From Methanocalculus chunghsingensis (GTDB lineage: Archaea > Halobacteriota > Methanomicrobia > Methanomicrobiales > Methanocorpusculaceae): 54,291 bases of DNA. The position numbers and the translations under genes are program-made. The notes beneath the pieces are model-generated. The model was not told where the DNA came from and did not search any database. It worked only from the letters and a program-made list of their open reading frames with translations. Within the stretch, counting starts at the first letter, position 1. Every line of letters begins with the position of its first letter. The stretch spans positions 1-54,291 of the forward strand of contig NZ_JWHL01000016.1 in assembly GCF_018132105.1 (NCBI RefSeq). Direction: 5' to 3'. This document shows positions 10,194 through 18,540 of this stretch, piece after piece.

Positions 10194-13100
10194 TCAGGGG
10201 GTACTCTCTCCCGCCATCCACGCCCCTTCGGGTACGATCATCTCAAACCGTGCACCCTGTCCATCAACCCCGGCTTCGCGGATGGTGATCCCGGTGATGG
10301 CGAGGATCTCACGGCAGAGAAAGAGCCCAAATCCTGTATTTGTTCCAAAACCGCGTTCGAATATCTGATTCTTTTGATCTGCCTGGATGCCCGCCCCGTT
10401 ATCCTCCCAGATGATCGCAAGGTCCCCATTACGCTCTTCACAGGAGATTGTGACGCGGTTTGCTCCCTCTGCATGCCGGATGGTATTGTCCATCAGGTTG
10501 TAAAAGACCCTCTCAAGCATCGGGTCGCCAAGTATCAGATAATCTTTAGATTCATAATCAACGGAGATCCGGCTCTTCTCAACTCCCCTGATGATATCCG
10601 TGAGGGGACGCCAGATCGGCATCTCAATGCCGAGATCCTCATATTGTCGTGTGAACCCGATATATCGCTGGATAGCGTCCGAGGCAGTATCAATCTCATG
10701 CAGATAATCTGCCTGCTTTTCTGGATTGCTCCCCTCTCTCATGAGATCGAGGTATGCCTGGAGGACCATGATCCTGTTCTGGATATCATGCCGGGTGATC
10801 CCTGAGAGGATCCGCAGCTTCCTCTGGGCGGTGAGGATCGCATCTTCTGCCCGCTTCCGGGTGGTGATATCACGTGCTGCTGCGAAGAGGCCATGAATAT
10901 TGCCATCCGGCCCCCGGTAGACACTTGCATTATAGAGGACATCTATTGTCCTGCCGGAGATATGGCGTATTGTGAGGGGATAGTCCTTCACCGACCCGGA
11001 ACGGAAGGCTGTTCTGTACCCTTCCTCTGCTTTCAGGGGATCAGTAAAATACTCTGCAAAGACGGTCCCGATCAGCTCCTTCCGGGGGATACCGGTCGCC
11101 TCCTCGGTTGCCTTATTCACATCGGTGATGAGTCCGTTCGGGCTGATGGTGACAAGCGGATCGAGGCTTGTCTCGATGAGGGTTCGTGTGTAGAGTGATG
11201 CCGCCTTGAGGGCTTTCTCCGCCCGTTTCCGTCTGGTAATGTCGATACCAAACTCGATGCACCCGATGAGATCTCCTTCCTCATCATAAATAGGCGATCC
11301 CCTGATATGGTAGGTTCTGCCATCCGGCAGCATCTTCTCCCCCTCTTCAATCTTCCCGGTCCTCATCGATCTGATGACCGGGCACTCTTCACAGGGATCC
11401 GATCGGCTATGCCAGATCTCAAAGCAATGGCGGCCGATGAGCTGAGCCGGGTCCTGGCCGACCGATTCACCGGAGATCCGGTTTGCATACCGGATTCTCA
11501 GGCCGGGGTCATAGTATGCAAGCATCAGCGGCATTGCATCAAGGATGGCCCGCTTCTCCGCTTCTGCCAGTCTGAGGGCCTTTTCATGGGACTTCTGACG
11601 GGTTATATCATAGACTGAAGCGACGGATCTCCCTGTTCCCGGGATGATGCCGATGGTTACAATAACCGGGTGGGGGGTTCCGGTGCGATCGATGAGATGG
11701 AACTCGTAACTCGGTGGTGTAGTCGTTTCCGGGTCTTCAATCCTCCTCTTCTGGTGATAGCCCACCATCTTCTCCAGTTCGGATTCGCAGACAAATTCCG
11801 TCCAGCTCTTCCCGATGACTTCCTCTTTCTGCCATCCCGTGATCTCCTCAAATGCACCGTTGGCCAGGGCAATTGTGGTATCCGGATTGATGATGATCGT
11901 CGCAGCCTGTGTGCATTCAAAGATCGCCTGATATTCTCTCCTTGATTGATCACGCTCCTGCTGTGTGGCGGTTATCTCATCAAGCTGCTGCCGAAGCTCT
12001 TCTTCTGCGGCGGCGAGTTGTTCGTTTGATGCATGGAGCTCGGTGTTTCTCTCCATAAGAGCAAGCTCAAAGCGCTTTCTCTCATCGATATCAACATGGA
12101 TGCCCAGAGCACGGGGTGCATCTGCCCCTGGTCCCTTTCTATATGTCTTCGCCCTGCCCGAGATCCATTTCCAGCTCCCGTCTTTACAGCGTAACCGGAA
12201 GTCCTCTTCATACGGCTGCATATCGCGGATATGCCGGGCAATTCGTGGAACCATCTCTTCCCGCTCTTCCGGATGAAGGAGATCGAGCCATGACTGATAC
12301 CCGGCCGGAAATTCATCAGGTTCATATCCGAGCATTCTGTAATAACCGGGGCTGAAATAGACCTCGTTTGTCTCGAGATTCCAGTCCCAGAATCCATGCT
12401 CCGCGGCATCCATCGCCAGTTCAAGCCGTTCATGCAGCTCCCTGATTGCCAGTTCGCTCCGCGTGATCTCATCGAGCTGCTGCCGAAGCTCCTCATCTGC
12501 GGCGGCGAGCTGTTCGTATGAAGCCCGAAGTCTTTCATTTACCTCAATGCCTCGTATTTCTGCCTCTTTCTTCTCATTAACGTCGATATGGGTTCCAATG
12601 GTCTTTCTTGCCAGATTGCCCTCTCCATCACGCAGTCGCCAGCCACGTGACCATATCCATATCCAGCGTCCGTCGGGATGCCTCATTCTGAAATGGTTCT
12701 CATACATTCCAGGGTTTTGGCTCTCAAGGTACTCCTCAAATGCCCGAGCTGCCTGATTCCGGTCGTCAGGATGGATCAGATCGATCCAGACCTCCTGCAG
12801 ATTTGGATTGCCGGAGAGGTCGAAATCATCTGTATTCCGCCCGATCATGGTGAAATACTCAGGGCTGCACCAGAGGAAGCCGGAATCGAGATCATACTCC
12901 CATGCCCCGGTATTTGAGACGGCGATGAGGGCTTTATACCGATCCGCAGCCTGTAGGACCTCCTGCTCAGCATGCCTCCGCTGGACTGCGTACCGGATCT
13001 TATTCATCAGATCGGCAAACTGTGCCCTGTGATCTCCGCCTTTCTGAATATAGAAGTCAGCACCTTCGTTCAGCGCCTGGATGACGACCTCCTCCCGTCC

Positions 13101-13376
13101 TTTCCCTGTGAAGATGATGAAGGGTGTTGTATCGCCTGTTGAACGGAGATGTTTGAGGAGTCCGATACCGGTCATCCCCGGCATCTGGTAGTCTGAGATG
13201 ATAGCGTCAAAATGGTGGTGTTTGAGGTGCTCAATTGCGTTTTCTGCACCAGGGGCTGTGGTGACGGCGAAATCGCCGGTCCTTTCGAGGAAGAGTTTTC
13301 CTATCTCAAGGAGGGCAGGCTCGTCATCGACATAGAGTAGTGATAGAACTCCCTGTCTCTCCCCGATGCACGTCAT
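10194..13376 (-). CDS. REC-(PAS)x5 hybrid histidine kinase
   Basis: 1060 residues, soluble, and paralogous to the next gene. The receiver occupies residues 10-130 (D62). PAS1 and PAS2 are PAS_3-type ('HPDDRNQAARAFEEYL', 'HPEEREEMVPR'), each followed by an 'EELRQQLDEIT' coiled coil. PAS3 is of the 'ATIIINPDTTIALANG' type and nearly matches one in the neighbour. PAS4 has the 'HCFEIWHSRSDPCEEC' cysteine motif. PAS5 precedes the kinase core with 'GITRHDIQNR' (H863), 'DNTIRHAEGA', 'EDNGAGIQ' and 'GFGLFLCREI'. It heads the leftward row of three kinases; a TATA-like box lies about 28 bases before its ATG. Its input signals are unknown. Confidence 0.9.
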   Translation of the reverse strand: MTCIGERQGVLSLLYVDDEPALLEIGKLFLERTGDFAVTTAPGAENAIEHLKHHHFDAIISDYQMPGMTGIGLLKHLRSTGDTTPFIIFTGKGREEVVIQALNEGADFYIQKGGDHRAQFADLMNKIRYAVQRRHAEQEVLQAADRYKALIAVSNTGAWEYDLDSGFLWCSPEYFTMIGRNTDDFDLSGNPNLQEVWIDLIHPDDRNQAARAFEEYLESQNPGMYENHFRMRHPDGRWIWIWSRGWRLRDGEGNLARKTIGTHIDVNEKKEAEIRGIEVNERLRASYEQLAAADEELRQQLDEITRSELAIRELHERLELAMDAAEHGFWDWNLETNEVYFSPGYYRMLGYEPDEFPAGYQSWLDLLHPEEREEMVPRIARHIRDMQPYEEDFRLRCKDGSWKWISGRAKTYRKGPGADAPRALGIHVDIDERKRFELALMERNTELHASNEQLAAAEEELRQQLDEITATQQERDQSRREYQAIFECTQAATIIINPDTTIALANGAFEEITGWQKEEVIGKSWTEFVCESELEKMVGYHQKRRIEDPETTTPPSYEFHLIDRTGTPHPVIVTIGIIPGTGRSVASVYDITRQKSHEKALRLAEAEKRAILDAMPLMLAYYDPGLRIRYANRISGESVGQDPAQLIGRHCFEIWHSRSDPCEECPVIRSMRTGKIEEGEKMLPDGRTYHIRGSPIYDEEGDLIGCIEFGIDITRRKRAEKALKAASLYTRTLIETSLDPLVTISPNGLITDVNKATEEATGIPRKELIGTVFAEYFTDPLKAEEGYRTAFRSGSVKDYPLTIRHISGRTIDVLYNASVYRGPDGNIHGLFAAARDITTRKRAEDAILTAQRKLRILSGITRHDIQNRIMVLQAYLDLMREGSNPEKQADYLHEIDTASDAIQRYIGFTRQYEDLGIEMPIWRPLTDIIRGVEKSRISVDYESKDYLILGDPMLERVFYNLMDNTIRHAEGANRVTISCEERNGDLAIIWEDNGAGIQADQKNQIFERGFGTNTGFGLFLCREILAITGITIREAGVDGQGARFEMIVPEGAWMAGESTP

Positions 13377-13399
13377 AATGATTTGATGATCATAGCTCC

Positions 13400-13408
13400 T
13401 TATAAAAT
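13400..13408 (-). promoter_or_regulatory. TATA box for the REC-PAS kinase at 13376
   Basis: The minus strand reads TTTTATAAG here, 25-30 bases before the ATG at 13376. Archaeal transcription starts about 25 bases after the TATA centre, so the mRNA would begin at or very near the start codon and may be leaderless. Confidence 0.5.
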
Positions 13409-13611
13409 CTTTGGAATGAAAATTCCACTATTCCAGGATTGCTCCGGGATTATCGTTAAGAAAAACTATTTCTTTCTGATCTCCGGTTTATTATGATGGG
13501 GTTTTGGGGGATAGTTCCCTGACAGGCAGTTTATACAGCCAGTTCAGTTTTATCAAATGATATACAAGTGGAGGTGGTTGTGTACTGTACCCATTCGTAT
13601 GATGAAACAGA

Positions 13612-13700
13612 AATTATATAACCAAAATTTTTGGTGTGGAGAAAAGATTCATATATTTGTTGATATATATCCTCTCCATCAGAGAGAAGGAGGTGAACTC
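13612..13700 (+). promoter_or_regulatory. Promoter with 15-bp perfect palindrome and structured leader
   Basis: This is the gene-proximal part of a 324-base region without genes (13377-13700). A TATA box (ATTATATA, 13613-13620) is followed at once by ACCAAAATTTTTGGT (13621-13635), a perfect palindrome with 7-base arms around a central T. It sits where a repressor would block the polymerase. The expected start is near 13640-13645, giving a leader of about 55 bases. In that leader CTCTC (13672-13676) can pair with GAGAG, right before the strong ribosome site AAGGAGGTGA (13688-13697). The rest of the region (13411-13610) shows nothing clear. Confidence 0.55.
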
Positions 13701-13907
13701 ATGACTGTCCGGATAAAGCCAAAAAAACCGGTGATATCTCCAGAGGTGACTCCAAACCGGAGTGTACGGAGACTTATGATGAACCAGACCGATTTCCCTG
13801 TTCAATCAGGATATATGATGCATCTCTTCGTCCTTGGTCTCCTCTCGGCGACCGTCACCCTCACCGGAATCACAGCAGGGATGGCACTCAGAATGGTTGG
13901 ACTCTGA
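13701..13907 (+). CDS. Small single-pass membrane protein, unknown function
   Basis: A 68-residue protein. The ATG at 13701 is chosen over in-frame upstream codons because of the strong Shine-Dalgarno AAGGAGGTGA at 13688-13697. The first 45 residues are basic and proline-rich ('RIKPKKPVISPEVTPNRS'). The end is a hydrophobic helix ('MHLFVLGLLSATVTLTGITAGMAL'), so the basic part should stay in the cytoplasm. I do not recognise a family. It stands alone, with a well-formed promoter and a palindromic operator candidate, so it is probably regulated and well translated. No partner gene is evident; the next gene converges on it. Confidence 0.7.
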   Translation: MTVRIKPKKPVISPEVTPNRSVRRLMMNQTDFPVQSGYMMHLFVLGLLSATVTLTGITAGMALRMVGL

Positions 13908-14073
13908 GAGGGTTCCATCTTCGCTTCTCTTTTTGGTAACGCCACGATCCGGAACTTTCCCATGGTGAGCCCTGCCCATGAGATTTGGCGATAGCGCTCC
14001 TGCTATTCCGGATCAACCGGATGCCGGGCCGCCTCCTCGTCTCATGAATAAGAGGTTCATTCCATGATCCCGG
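13908..14073. other. Intergenic region with two short hairpins
   Basis: No gene is seen between the converging small membrane protein and zinc-ribbon genes. Two adjacent inverted repeats are present: ATAGC (13991-13995) with GCTAT (14002-14006), and TCCGG (14007-14011) with CCGGA (14017-14021). A T-rich patch at about 13926-13935 may end transcription of the small membrane protein gene. Confidence 0.3.
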
Positions 14074-14460
14074 TTATCGAACAACGGGATCACAGAAGTC
14101 CTCTTCAATACTGCATTTGTCGATATACTGAAGGTTAAACTTGTAGAAGTTTGTATAGCCGCAGTTTCTGCATCTGGAGGTGAAGTGGTTGCAACCGACA
14201 TAGAGATCATGCACCCCTTCGACACCACAGTTTCTGCATCCCGCGACCGGCTCAAGTCTCCAGACATCATAGCAGGATATTGGTGTATAGTCCCCTTTCT
14301 TACTTATTTCTGCCATCTTTGGGATGAAGATCCGGGTTGCGCCACAATTTGAGCAGATGACCTGTGCCTGCTGTGGAACGACCTTTATCATCTGGTCTGC
14401 ATCCGCACGGCAGTGGTAACAGTCAATTCGGTATTTGGTAGAGTACACACCAGGCTTCAT
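14074..14460 (-). CDS. Multi zinc-ribbon protein, unknown function
   Basis: 128 residues with four CxxC knuckles: 'CYHCRAD', 'CSNCGATR', 'CRNCGVEG' and 'CRNCGYTN', with further cysteines at 'GCNHFTSRC' and near the end. They would pair into two zinc ribbons. No catalytic motif or membrane segment is present. Such proteins may bind nucleic acid or scaffold complexes, but I do not recognise the family. It follows the thermosome gene on the same strand, separated by a hairpin-plus-T-run terminator, so it is probably transcribed on its own. Confidence 0.7.
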   Translation of the reverse strand: MKPGVYSTKYRIDCYHCRADADQMIKVVPQQAQVICSNCGATRIFIPKMAEISKKGDYTPISCYDVWRLEPVAGCRNCGVEGVHDLYVGCNHFTSRCRNCGYTNFYKFNLQYIDKCSIEEDFCDPVVR

Positions 14461-14483
14461 ACGAGAGACTGGTGACGCGGAAG

Positions 14484-14514
14484 ATAAAAAAGTACCCCTC
14501 CCGGTTTGGGAGGG
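14484..14514 (-). terminator. Hairpin and T-run terminator of the thermosome gene
   Basis: A perfect 7-bp inverted repeat, CCCTCCC (14496-14502) and GGGAGGG (14508-14514) with a five-base loop, lies 31 bases beyond the thermosome stop. On the minus strand it is followed by six Ts (14486-14491), the pattern of an intrinsic terminator. The T-run may also contribute to the promoter of the zinc-ribbon gene starting at 14460. Confidence 0.65.
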
Positions 14515-14545
14515 ATGATATGAGAAAAAGTGTTATTGGAGGTTT

Positions 14546-16204
14546 TTACATCATGCCTGGGGGCATGCCACCCATGCCACCCATGCCGCCCATTGCGGCC
14601 ATCTCTTCCTCGCTTGGCATACCGCCACCCTTTCCGGATGATGCGATGACATCATCGATCCGGAGGATCATGACTGCAACTTCAGCGGCTGAGGAGATAG
14701 CCTGTGTCTTGACACGGAGGGGTTCAACAACGCCTGCTTCTTTCATGTCAGCGGGTTTTGCCTCAAAGACATTGAGACCGAAGGTCTTGTTGCCCTTCTC
14801 ATGTGCAGCACGGAGGTCGACGAGCATATCGATTGGGTCGAGACCTGCGTTCTCTGCGAGGGTCCGTGGAATGATCTCAAGAGCACTTGCAAATGCCTCG
14901 ATGGCGAGCTGTGCACGGCCACCGACGCTGGATGCGTACTCGCGGAGTCTGAGTGAGAGCTCGATCTCCGGTGCACCGCCACCAGCGACGACCTTCTTGT
15001 CCTCGACGACGACACCGACGACACGGAGAGCATCCTCGATTGCACGCTCAAGCTCGTCAACGACATGGTCTGTGCCGCCTTTGATGATGATCGAGACTGC
15101 CTTTGGATTCTTGCACTCCTCAACGAAGATCATCTCTTCGCCTGAGACCTTCTTCTCCTCGATCTTTCCTGCGATTCCAAGCTCTTCCTCAGCGATTGCA
15201 TCGATGGATGAGACGACGGATCCGCCGGTTGCACGGGCAAGCTTCTCGATATCGGACTTCTTGACACGGCGTACTGCAAAGATACCTGCCTTTGCAAGGT
15301 AGTGCTGTGCGATGTCGTCGATACCCTTCTGACAGAAGACGACGTTTGCGCCGGATGCGATGACCTTGTTGACGATCGTCTTGATCATCTTCTCTTCTTC
15401 GTCAAGGAACATCTGGAGCTGGTCCGGGCTTGTGATGCTGATCTCGGCATCGACTTCGGTCTTCTTAAACTCGATTGCTGCGTTTAAGAGGAGAATCTTT
15501 GCATCGGTGACAACCTTGGGCATGCCTGGGTGGACACGCTCTTTGTCGATGATCATGCCTTCGATGATCTCGGAGTCGTCAATGGATCCGCCGACCTTCT
15601 TCTCAACCTTGACATTGTCGATGTCAACAGTGCCGTCTTCATCGGCAACCATTGTGATAGCTTTGACAATGAGGCCGCAGAGCTTCTCTTTTGAAGATTC
15701 TGCACCCTTGCCGGTCATTGCGGTCTCAGCGATCTTGGTGAGCATCGCGACATCGTTTGGCTTGACATCGAAGGCGAGCTCTTTTAAGATCTCCTGAGCC
15801 TTCTCAGCGGCCTGGCGGTAGCCCTGTGCGATGACGGTTGGGTGGACATCCTGCTCGAGGAGGTCTTCTGCCTTCTTGAGGAGTTCGCCACCGACGACGA
15901 CGGCGGTCGTGGTTCCGTCGCCGACCTCATCGTCCTGGGTCTTGGCGATCTCGACCATCATCTTTGCGGCCGGGTGCTCGATATCCATCTCTTTGAGGAT
16001 GGTTACGCCATCGTTTGTGATGACGACATCACCGATGGTGTCAACGAGCATCTTGTCCATGCCTTTTGGTCCAAGGGTTGTTCTGACTGCTGCTGCAACT
16101 GCCTTCGCTGCGGCGATGTTCATACTCTGGGCGTCGCGTCCACGTGTTCGGGAGCTGCCTTCCTTCAGAATAAGAATTTGTTGTCCTCCAAGTTGTGCTG
16201 ACAT
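14546..16204 (-). CDS. thsA: Thermosome subunit (group II chaperonin)
   Basis: A 552-residue chaperonin subunit, the usual length for archaeal thermosomes. It forms double-ring cages that fold proteins with ATP. Visible signatures are '[13 protein letters not shown]' near residue 45, the ATP-binding '[15 protein letters not shown]' near 97, and '[17 protein letters not shown]' near 405. The C-terminus is a glycine-methionine tail with repeated GGM, typical of this family. The start is supported by GGTGAT at 16209-16214 and a clear TATA box at 16247-16254. It appears intact. A terminator hairpin lies just downstream. Only one subunit gene is in this window; others may exist elsewhere. Confidence 0.97.
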   Translation of the reverse strand: MSAQLGGQQILILKEGSSRTRGRDAQSMNIAAAKAVAAAVRTTLGPKGMDKMLVDTIGDVVITNDGVTILKEMDIEHPAAKMMVEIAKTQDDEVGDGTTTAVVVGGELLKKAEDLLEQDVHPTVIAQGYRQAAEKAQEILKELAFDVKPNDVAMLTKIAETAMTGKGAESSKEKLCGLIVKAITMVADEDGTVDIDNVKVEKKVGGSIDDSEIIEGMIIDKERVHPGMPKVVTDAKILLLNAAIEFKKTEVDAEISITSPDQLQMFLDEEEKMIKTIVNKVIASGANVVFCQKGIDDIAQHYLAKAGIFAVRRVKKSDIEKLARATGGSVVSSIDAIAEEELGIAGKIEEKKVSGEEMIFVEECKNPKAVSIIIKGGTDHVVDELERAIEDALRVVGVVVEDKKVVAGGGAPEIELSLRLREYASSVGGRAQLAIEAFASALEIIPRTLAENAGLDPIDMLVDLRAAHEKGNKTFGLNVFEAKPADMKEAGVVEPLRVKTQAISSAAEVAVMILRIDDVIASSGKGGGMPSEEEMAAMGGMGGMGGMPPGMM

Positions 16205-16256
16205 AATGTATCACCAGTGTTTGAAGATAAAGTTGCTTTGTGGTTCTATATAAACC
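16205..16256 (-). promoter_or_regulatory. Thermosome promoter
   Basis: The minus strand carries TTTATATA at 16247-16254, 43 bases before the ATG, and the ribosome-binding site GGTGAT at 16209-16214. The expected start is near 16225. The TFB-recognition side of the box overlaps the last codons of the upstream HTH gene, so the promoter is packed directly against that gene. Confidence 0.7.
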
Positions 16257-17180
16257 TTATTCGGGTATCAGATCGAGGAGATCTGATCCCTCTTCAAGAG
16301 AATAGAGCTGCTCCTCACCGATAATGAGGGTTTTTCCTATCTTCTTCTCCTTATTATAGTCAGATAGGATGCAGAGGGAGCGGGCACGGGCAATCCGGGA
16401 TAGGTTTCCGACGAGAGCCGCGCGCCTGACCATCTTCTGGGCGGGGCCAAAGCAGGCGAGGATCATCGTCTCATCATAGTGGGCGACCGCCTGAAAGGGG
16501 GCACGCCGGAATGAGTGAAGCTCAAGCCCGATAGACTGAAGGTATCCGGCAGGGGTGATCACCTCGCTCTCTTCGATACCGGTGATCGAGGGGAGATCAT
16601 GAGGCCGGTCCATGAAGAGATCGATCGGCTGGACGATCGGCTCATCGAAGAGTTCCTCGAGCTTCAGGGCCATCTCAAGCGTCGTTCCCATGCCACTTTC
16701 GTATTTGCTGATCGTCCGCCTGGAGACGCCGAGAAGATGGGCGAGATCACCGAGTGAGAGGGTATGTGCCTCTCTCATCTGGTGGAGGCGGTGGCCGTCG
16801 ATATTGACATAGAGCCCTCCCGGCGAGGCATAGACGAGCGGGGGGATCTCTTCAACCAGGTAATCATAGAGTGTTGATGGTGAGACGGCGAAGAGACCAT
16901 ACCTGAGATAGACTGCGCTGCGCTCAAGCGGAACGCCCCGTGCCCGTTCCCCGATGATGATCGGGACTGCCTTGAGATGGTGGGCCATAGCATCGAGATC
17001 GGTTGCAACATCCTCGGAGACGGAGTCGATCTGGGAGACGACCTTGATGATGACAAGTCGCTCTCTGTCTGATGCCAGAAGATCAAAGCTTCGTGGTCTC
17101 TGGGTACACCGTTCAGAGACGTCAAACCCTGCGGTAATGAGAATTGCCACCACCGTCTGGATGAGTCGTTCCTGTACCAT
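16257..17180 (-). CDS. Archaeal HTH-type (XRE) transcriptional regulator
   Basis: 307 residues. The N-terminal 120 residues resemble a nuclease-fold-like domain ('RPRSFDLLASDRERLVIIKVV', 'AHHLKAVPIIIGE') seen in a conserved archaeal family of putative HTH regulators. An XRE helix-turn-helix follows at about 150-190 ('LAHLLGVSRRTISKYESG'). The C-terminal domain is of unknown role. It is divergent from tiaS; the gap contains a perfect palindrome 9-23 bases before this start codon, a candidate autoregulatory operator. The next gene on the same strand is the thermosome, which has its own promoter. Whether this protein regulates that gene cannot be told from the sequence. Confidence 0.85.
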   Translation of the reverse strand: MVQERLIQTVVAILITAGFDVSERCTQRPRSFDLLASDRERLVIIKVVSQIDSVSEDVATDLDAMAHHLKAVPIIIGERARGVPLERSAVYLRYGLFAVSPSTLYDYLVEEIPPLVYASPGGLYVNIDGHRLHQMREAHTLSLGDLAHLLGVSRRTISKYESGMGTTLEMALKLEELFDEPIVQPIDLFMDRPHDLPSITGIEESEVITPAGYLQSIGLELHSFRRAPFQAVAHYDETMILACFGPAQKMVRRAALVGNLSRIARARSLCILSDYNKEKKIGKTLIIGEEQLYSLEEGSDLLDLIPE

Positions 17181-17188
17181 CGTTTCTC

Positions 17189-17218
17189 TATCCTACAAGG
17201 ATAAGCGAGATGATAAAT
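17189..17218 (-). promoter_or_regulatory. Palindromic operator candidate and TATA box of the HTH gene
   Basis: TATCCTACAAGGATA at 17189-17203 is a perfect palindrome with 6-base arms around ACA. On the minus strand it lies between a TATA-like ATTTATCA (17211-17218) and the ATG at 17180, where a bound protein would stop initiation. Position and symmetry fit autoregulation by the HTH protein, or shared control with divergent tiaS. Confidence 0.5.
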
Positions 17219-17263
17219 GATCTGACACTCCCCCTTATGGGTGCGGAGAGCAGATCTGTAGCT

Positions 17264-18535
17264 ATGTGGATTGGAATCGATGATACCGACTCCCCTGAGG
17301 GTATGTGTACCACCTATCTCGGAGCGGTCCTTGCCAGGAGGCTTGAAGCATCAGGAATACCGGTCCACTCACTCCGGCTTATCAGGCTGAATCCGACGAT
17401 CATCTGGAAGACCCGGGGAAACGCTGCCATTGCCATCGGTGCCGGGGGGGATCCGGATACCGCCTTCTCCATTGCAGAGTCGCTCATTGAAGAACTTGCC
17501 GATCTGGGGTGTGAGAGGACGAATCCCGGCCTGGTCGTCTGTGGAGACCGCCGTCCTCCGGCTGCCTTTGCAGAGGAGGCGATCACCGGATTCTGTACAA
17601 TCGAGGGTGCGATCGATGCATGTATCGAAGCGGGAGCGCGATACCGTGGCTGGAAAAATGGCCGGGGTCTCATCGGTGCCGTCGCCGCCGTTGCAGCAGA
17701 GCTGGACGATAGCACCTCGGAGTATCTCGTCTACCGGGATGTCGGTCGCAGGGAGAGGGAACGGGTCGTTGATAGAAAGACCCTGACGACAGCAGAGGAG
17801 ATGACTCATCCACATACCTGGGATACGGTCGATGCCGCCAACAACGTTGTCGTCTGTGTCCCGCACACCCCGGATCCGGTCCTCTTCGGCATCCGGGGGG
17901 AGAACCCGGTCTGGGTATCCCTCGCCCGAAACCTGATCGAATCAGAAGACCCCGCCATCGAGGCTCTCTTTGAGACGAACCAGGGGACGGATGCCCACCT
18001 GCTCCCGGGAATGATCGGATCCCTTGAAGACGGGCGATCCTACATCGTTGTGGGAACCGTTTCCACCCACCCGGCGACCGGGATCGGCGGTCATGTCTCA
18101 GTCCGGATCAGTGACCGGGATCTCCATCTCACCTGTATGGCATATGAGCCGGTGAAAGGGTTTCGCGAGATCATCCGGGCGCTTGCACCAGGTGACAGGA
18201 TCGTTGCCTGTGGGAGCTACCGGAATAATACACTGAATCTTGAGAAGTGCTGCATCCTCGATGCCCCCCCTCTCCGGATTGCAGAGGCCCCCATCTGTCC
18301 GGAATGTGCAAGGAAGATGACCTCGGCCGGGACGAGGAAGGGCTACAAATGCCGTCGGTGCGGGAAGAGGGAGGAAGATCCGGCTGTACGTTTTGAGGAG
18401 CGTCATCTGGTGCCTGGCTGGTATGAAGTTCCGCCATCTGCCCGGAGACATCTTGCCCGCCCCCTCTGCCGGGGTTCTCCGCCCCTCCCTGACAATGTCG
18501 TGAATCTTATATCCGATCAGGTCGACTGGTTATAA
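17264..18535 (+). CDS. tiaS: tRNA(Ile2) 2-agmatinylcytidine synthetase
   Basis: This enzyme attaches agmatine to C34 of tRNA-Ile2 so that it reads AUA codons; it is essential and archaea-specific. The N-terminus 'MWIGIDDTDSPEGMCTTYL' is the family hallmark (ferredoxin-like/kinase domain). An OB-type domain occupies roughly residues 270-350. The end has a zinc ribbon, 'CPECARKM' with 'CRRCGKR'. I chose the ATG at 17264 because homologues begin with MWIGIDDTDS; the frame stays open upstream to 17210. Length is about 423 residues, normal for the family. A membrane protein gene follows after 5 bases. Confidence 0.93.
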   Translation: MWIGIDDTDSPEGMCTTYLGAVLARRLEASGIPVHSLRLIRLNPTIIWKTRGNAAIAIGAGGDPDTAFSIAESLIEELADLGCERTNPGLVVCGDRRPPAAFAEEAITGFCTIEGAIDACIEAGARYRGWKNGRGLIGAVAAVAAELDDSTSEYLVYRDVGRRERERVVDRKTLTTAEEMTHPHTWDTVDAANNVVVCVPHTPDPVLFGIRGENPVWVSLARNLIESEDPAIEALFETNQGTDAHLLPGMIGSLEDGRSYIVVGTVSTHPATGIGGHVSVRISDRDLHLTCMAYEPVKGFREIIRALAPGDRIVACGSYRNNTLNLEKCCILDAPPLRIAEAPICPECARKMTSAGTRKGYKCRRCGKREEDPAVRFEERHLVPGWYEVPPSARRHLARPLCRGSPPLPDNVVNLISDQVDWL

Positions 18536-18540
18536 TCGAA

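Noticed and set aside
14006-14021. On the minus strand, resemblance to the start of archaeal 16S rRNA (CCGGTTGATCC)
   Set aside because: The match is about 11 bases and continues differently. It is explained by a short inverted repeat; there is no rRNA here.
14472-15302. Plus-strand open frame of 276 codons opposite the thermosome
   Set aside because: The thermosome reading is unmistakable; the opposite frame is serine-rich shadow sequence.
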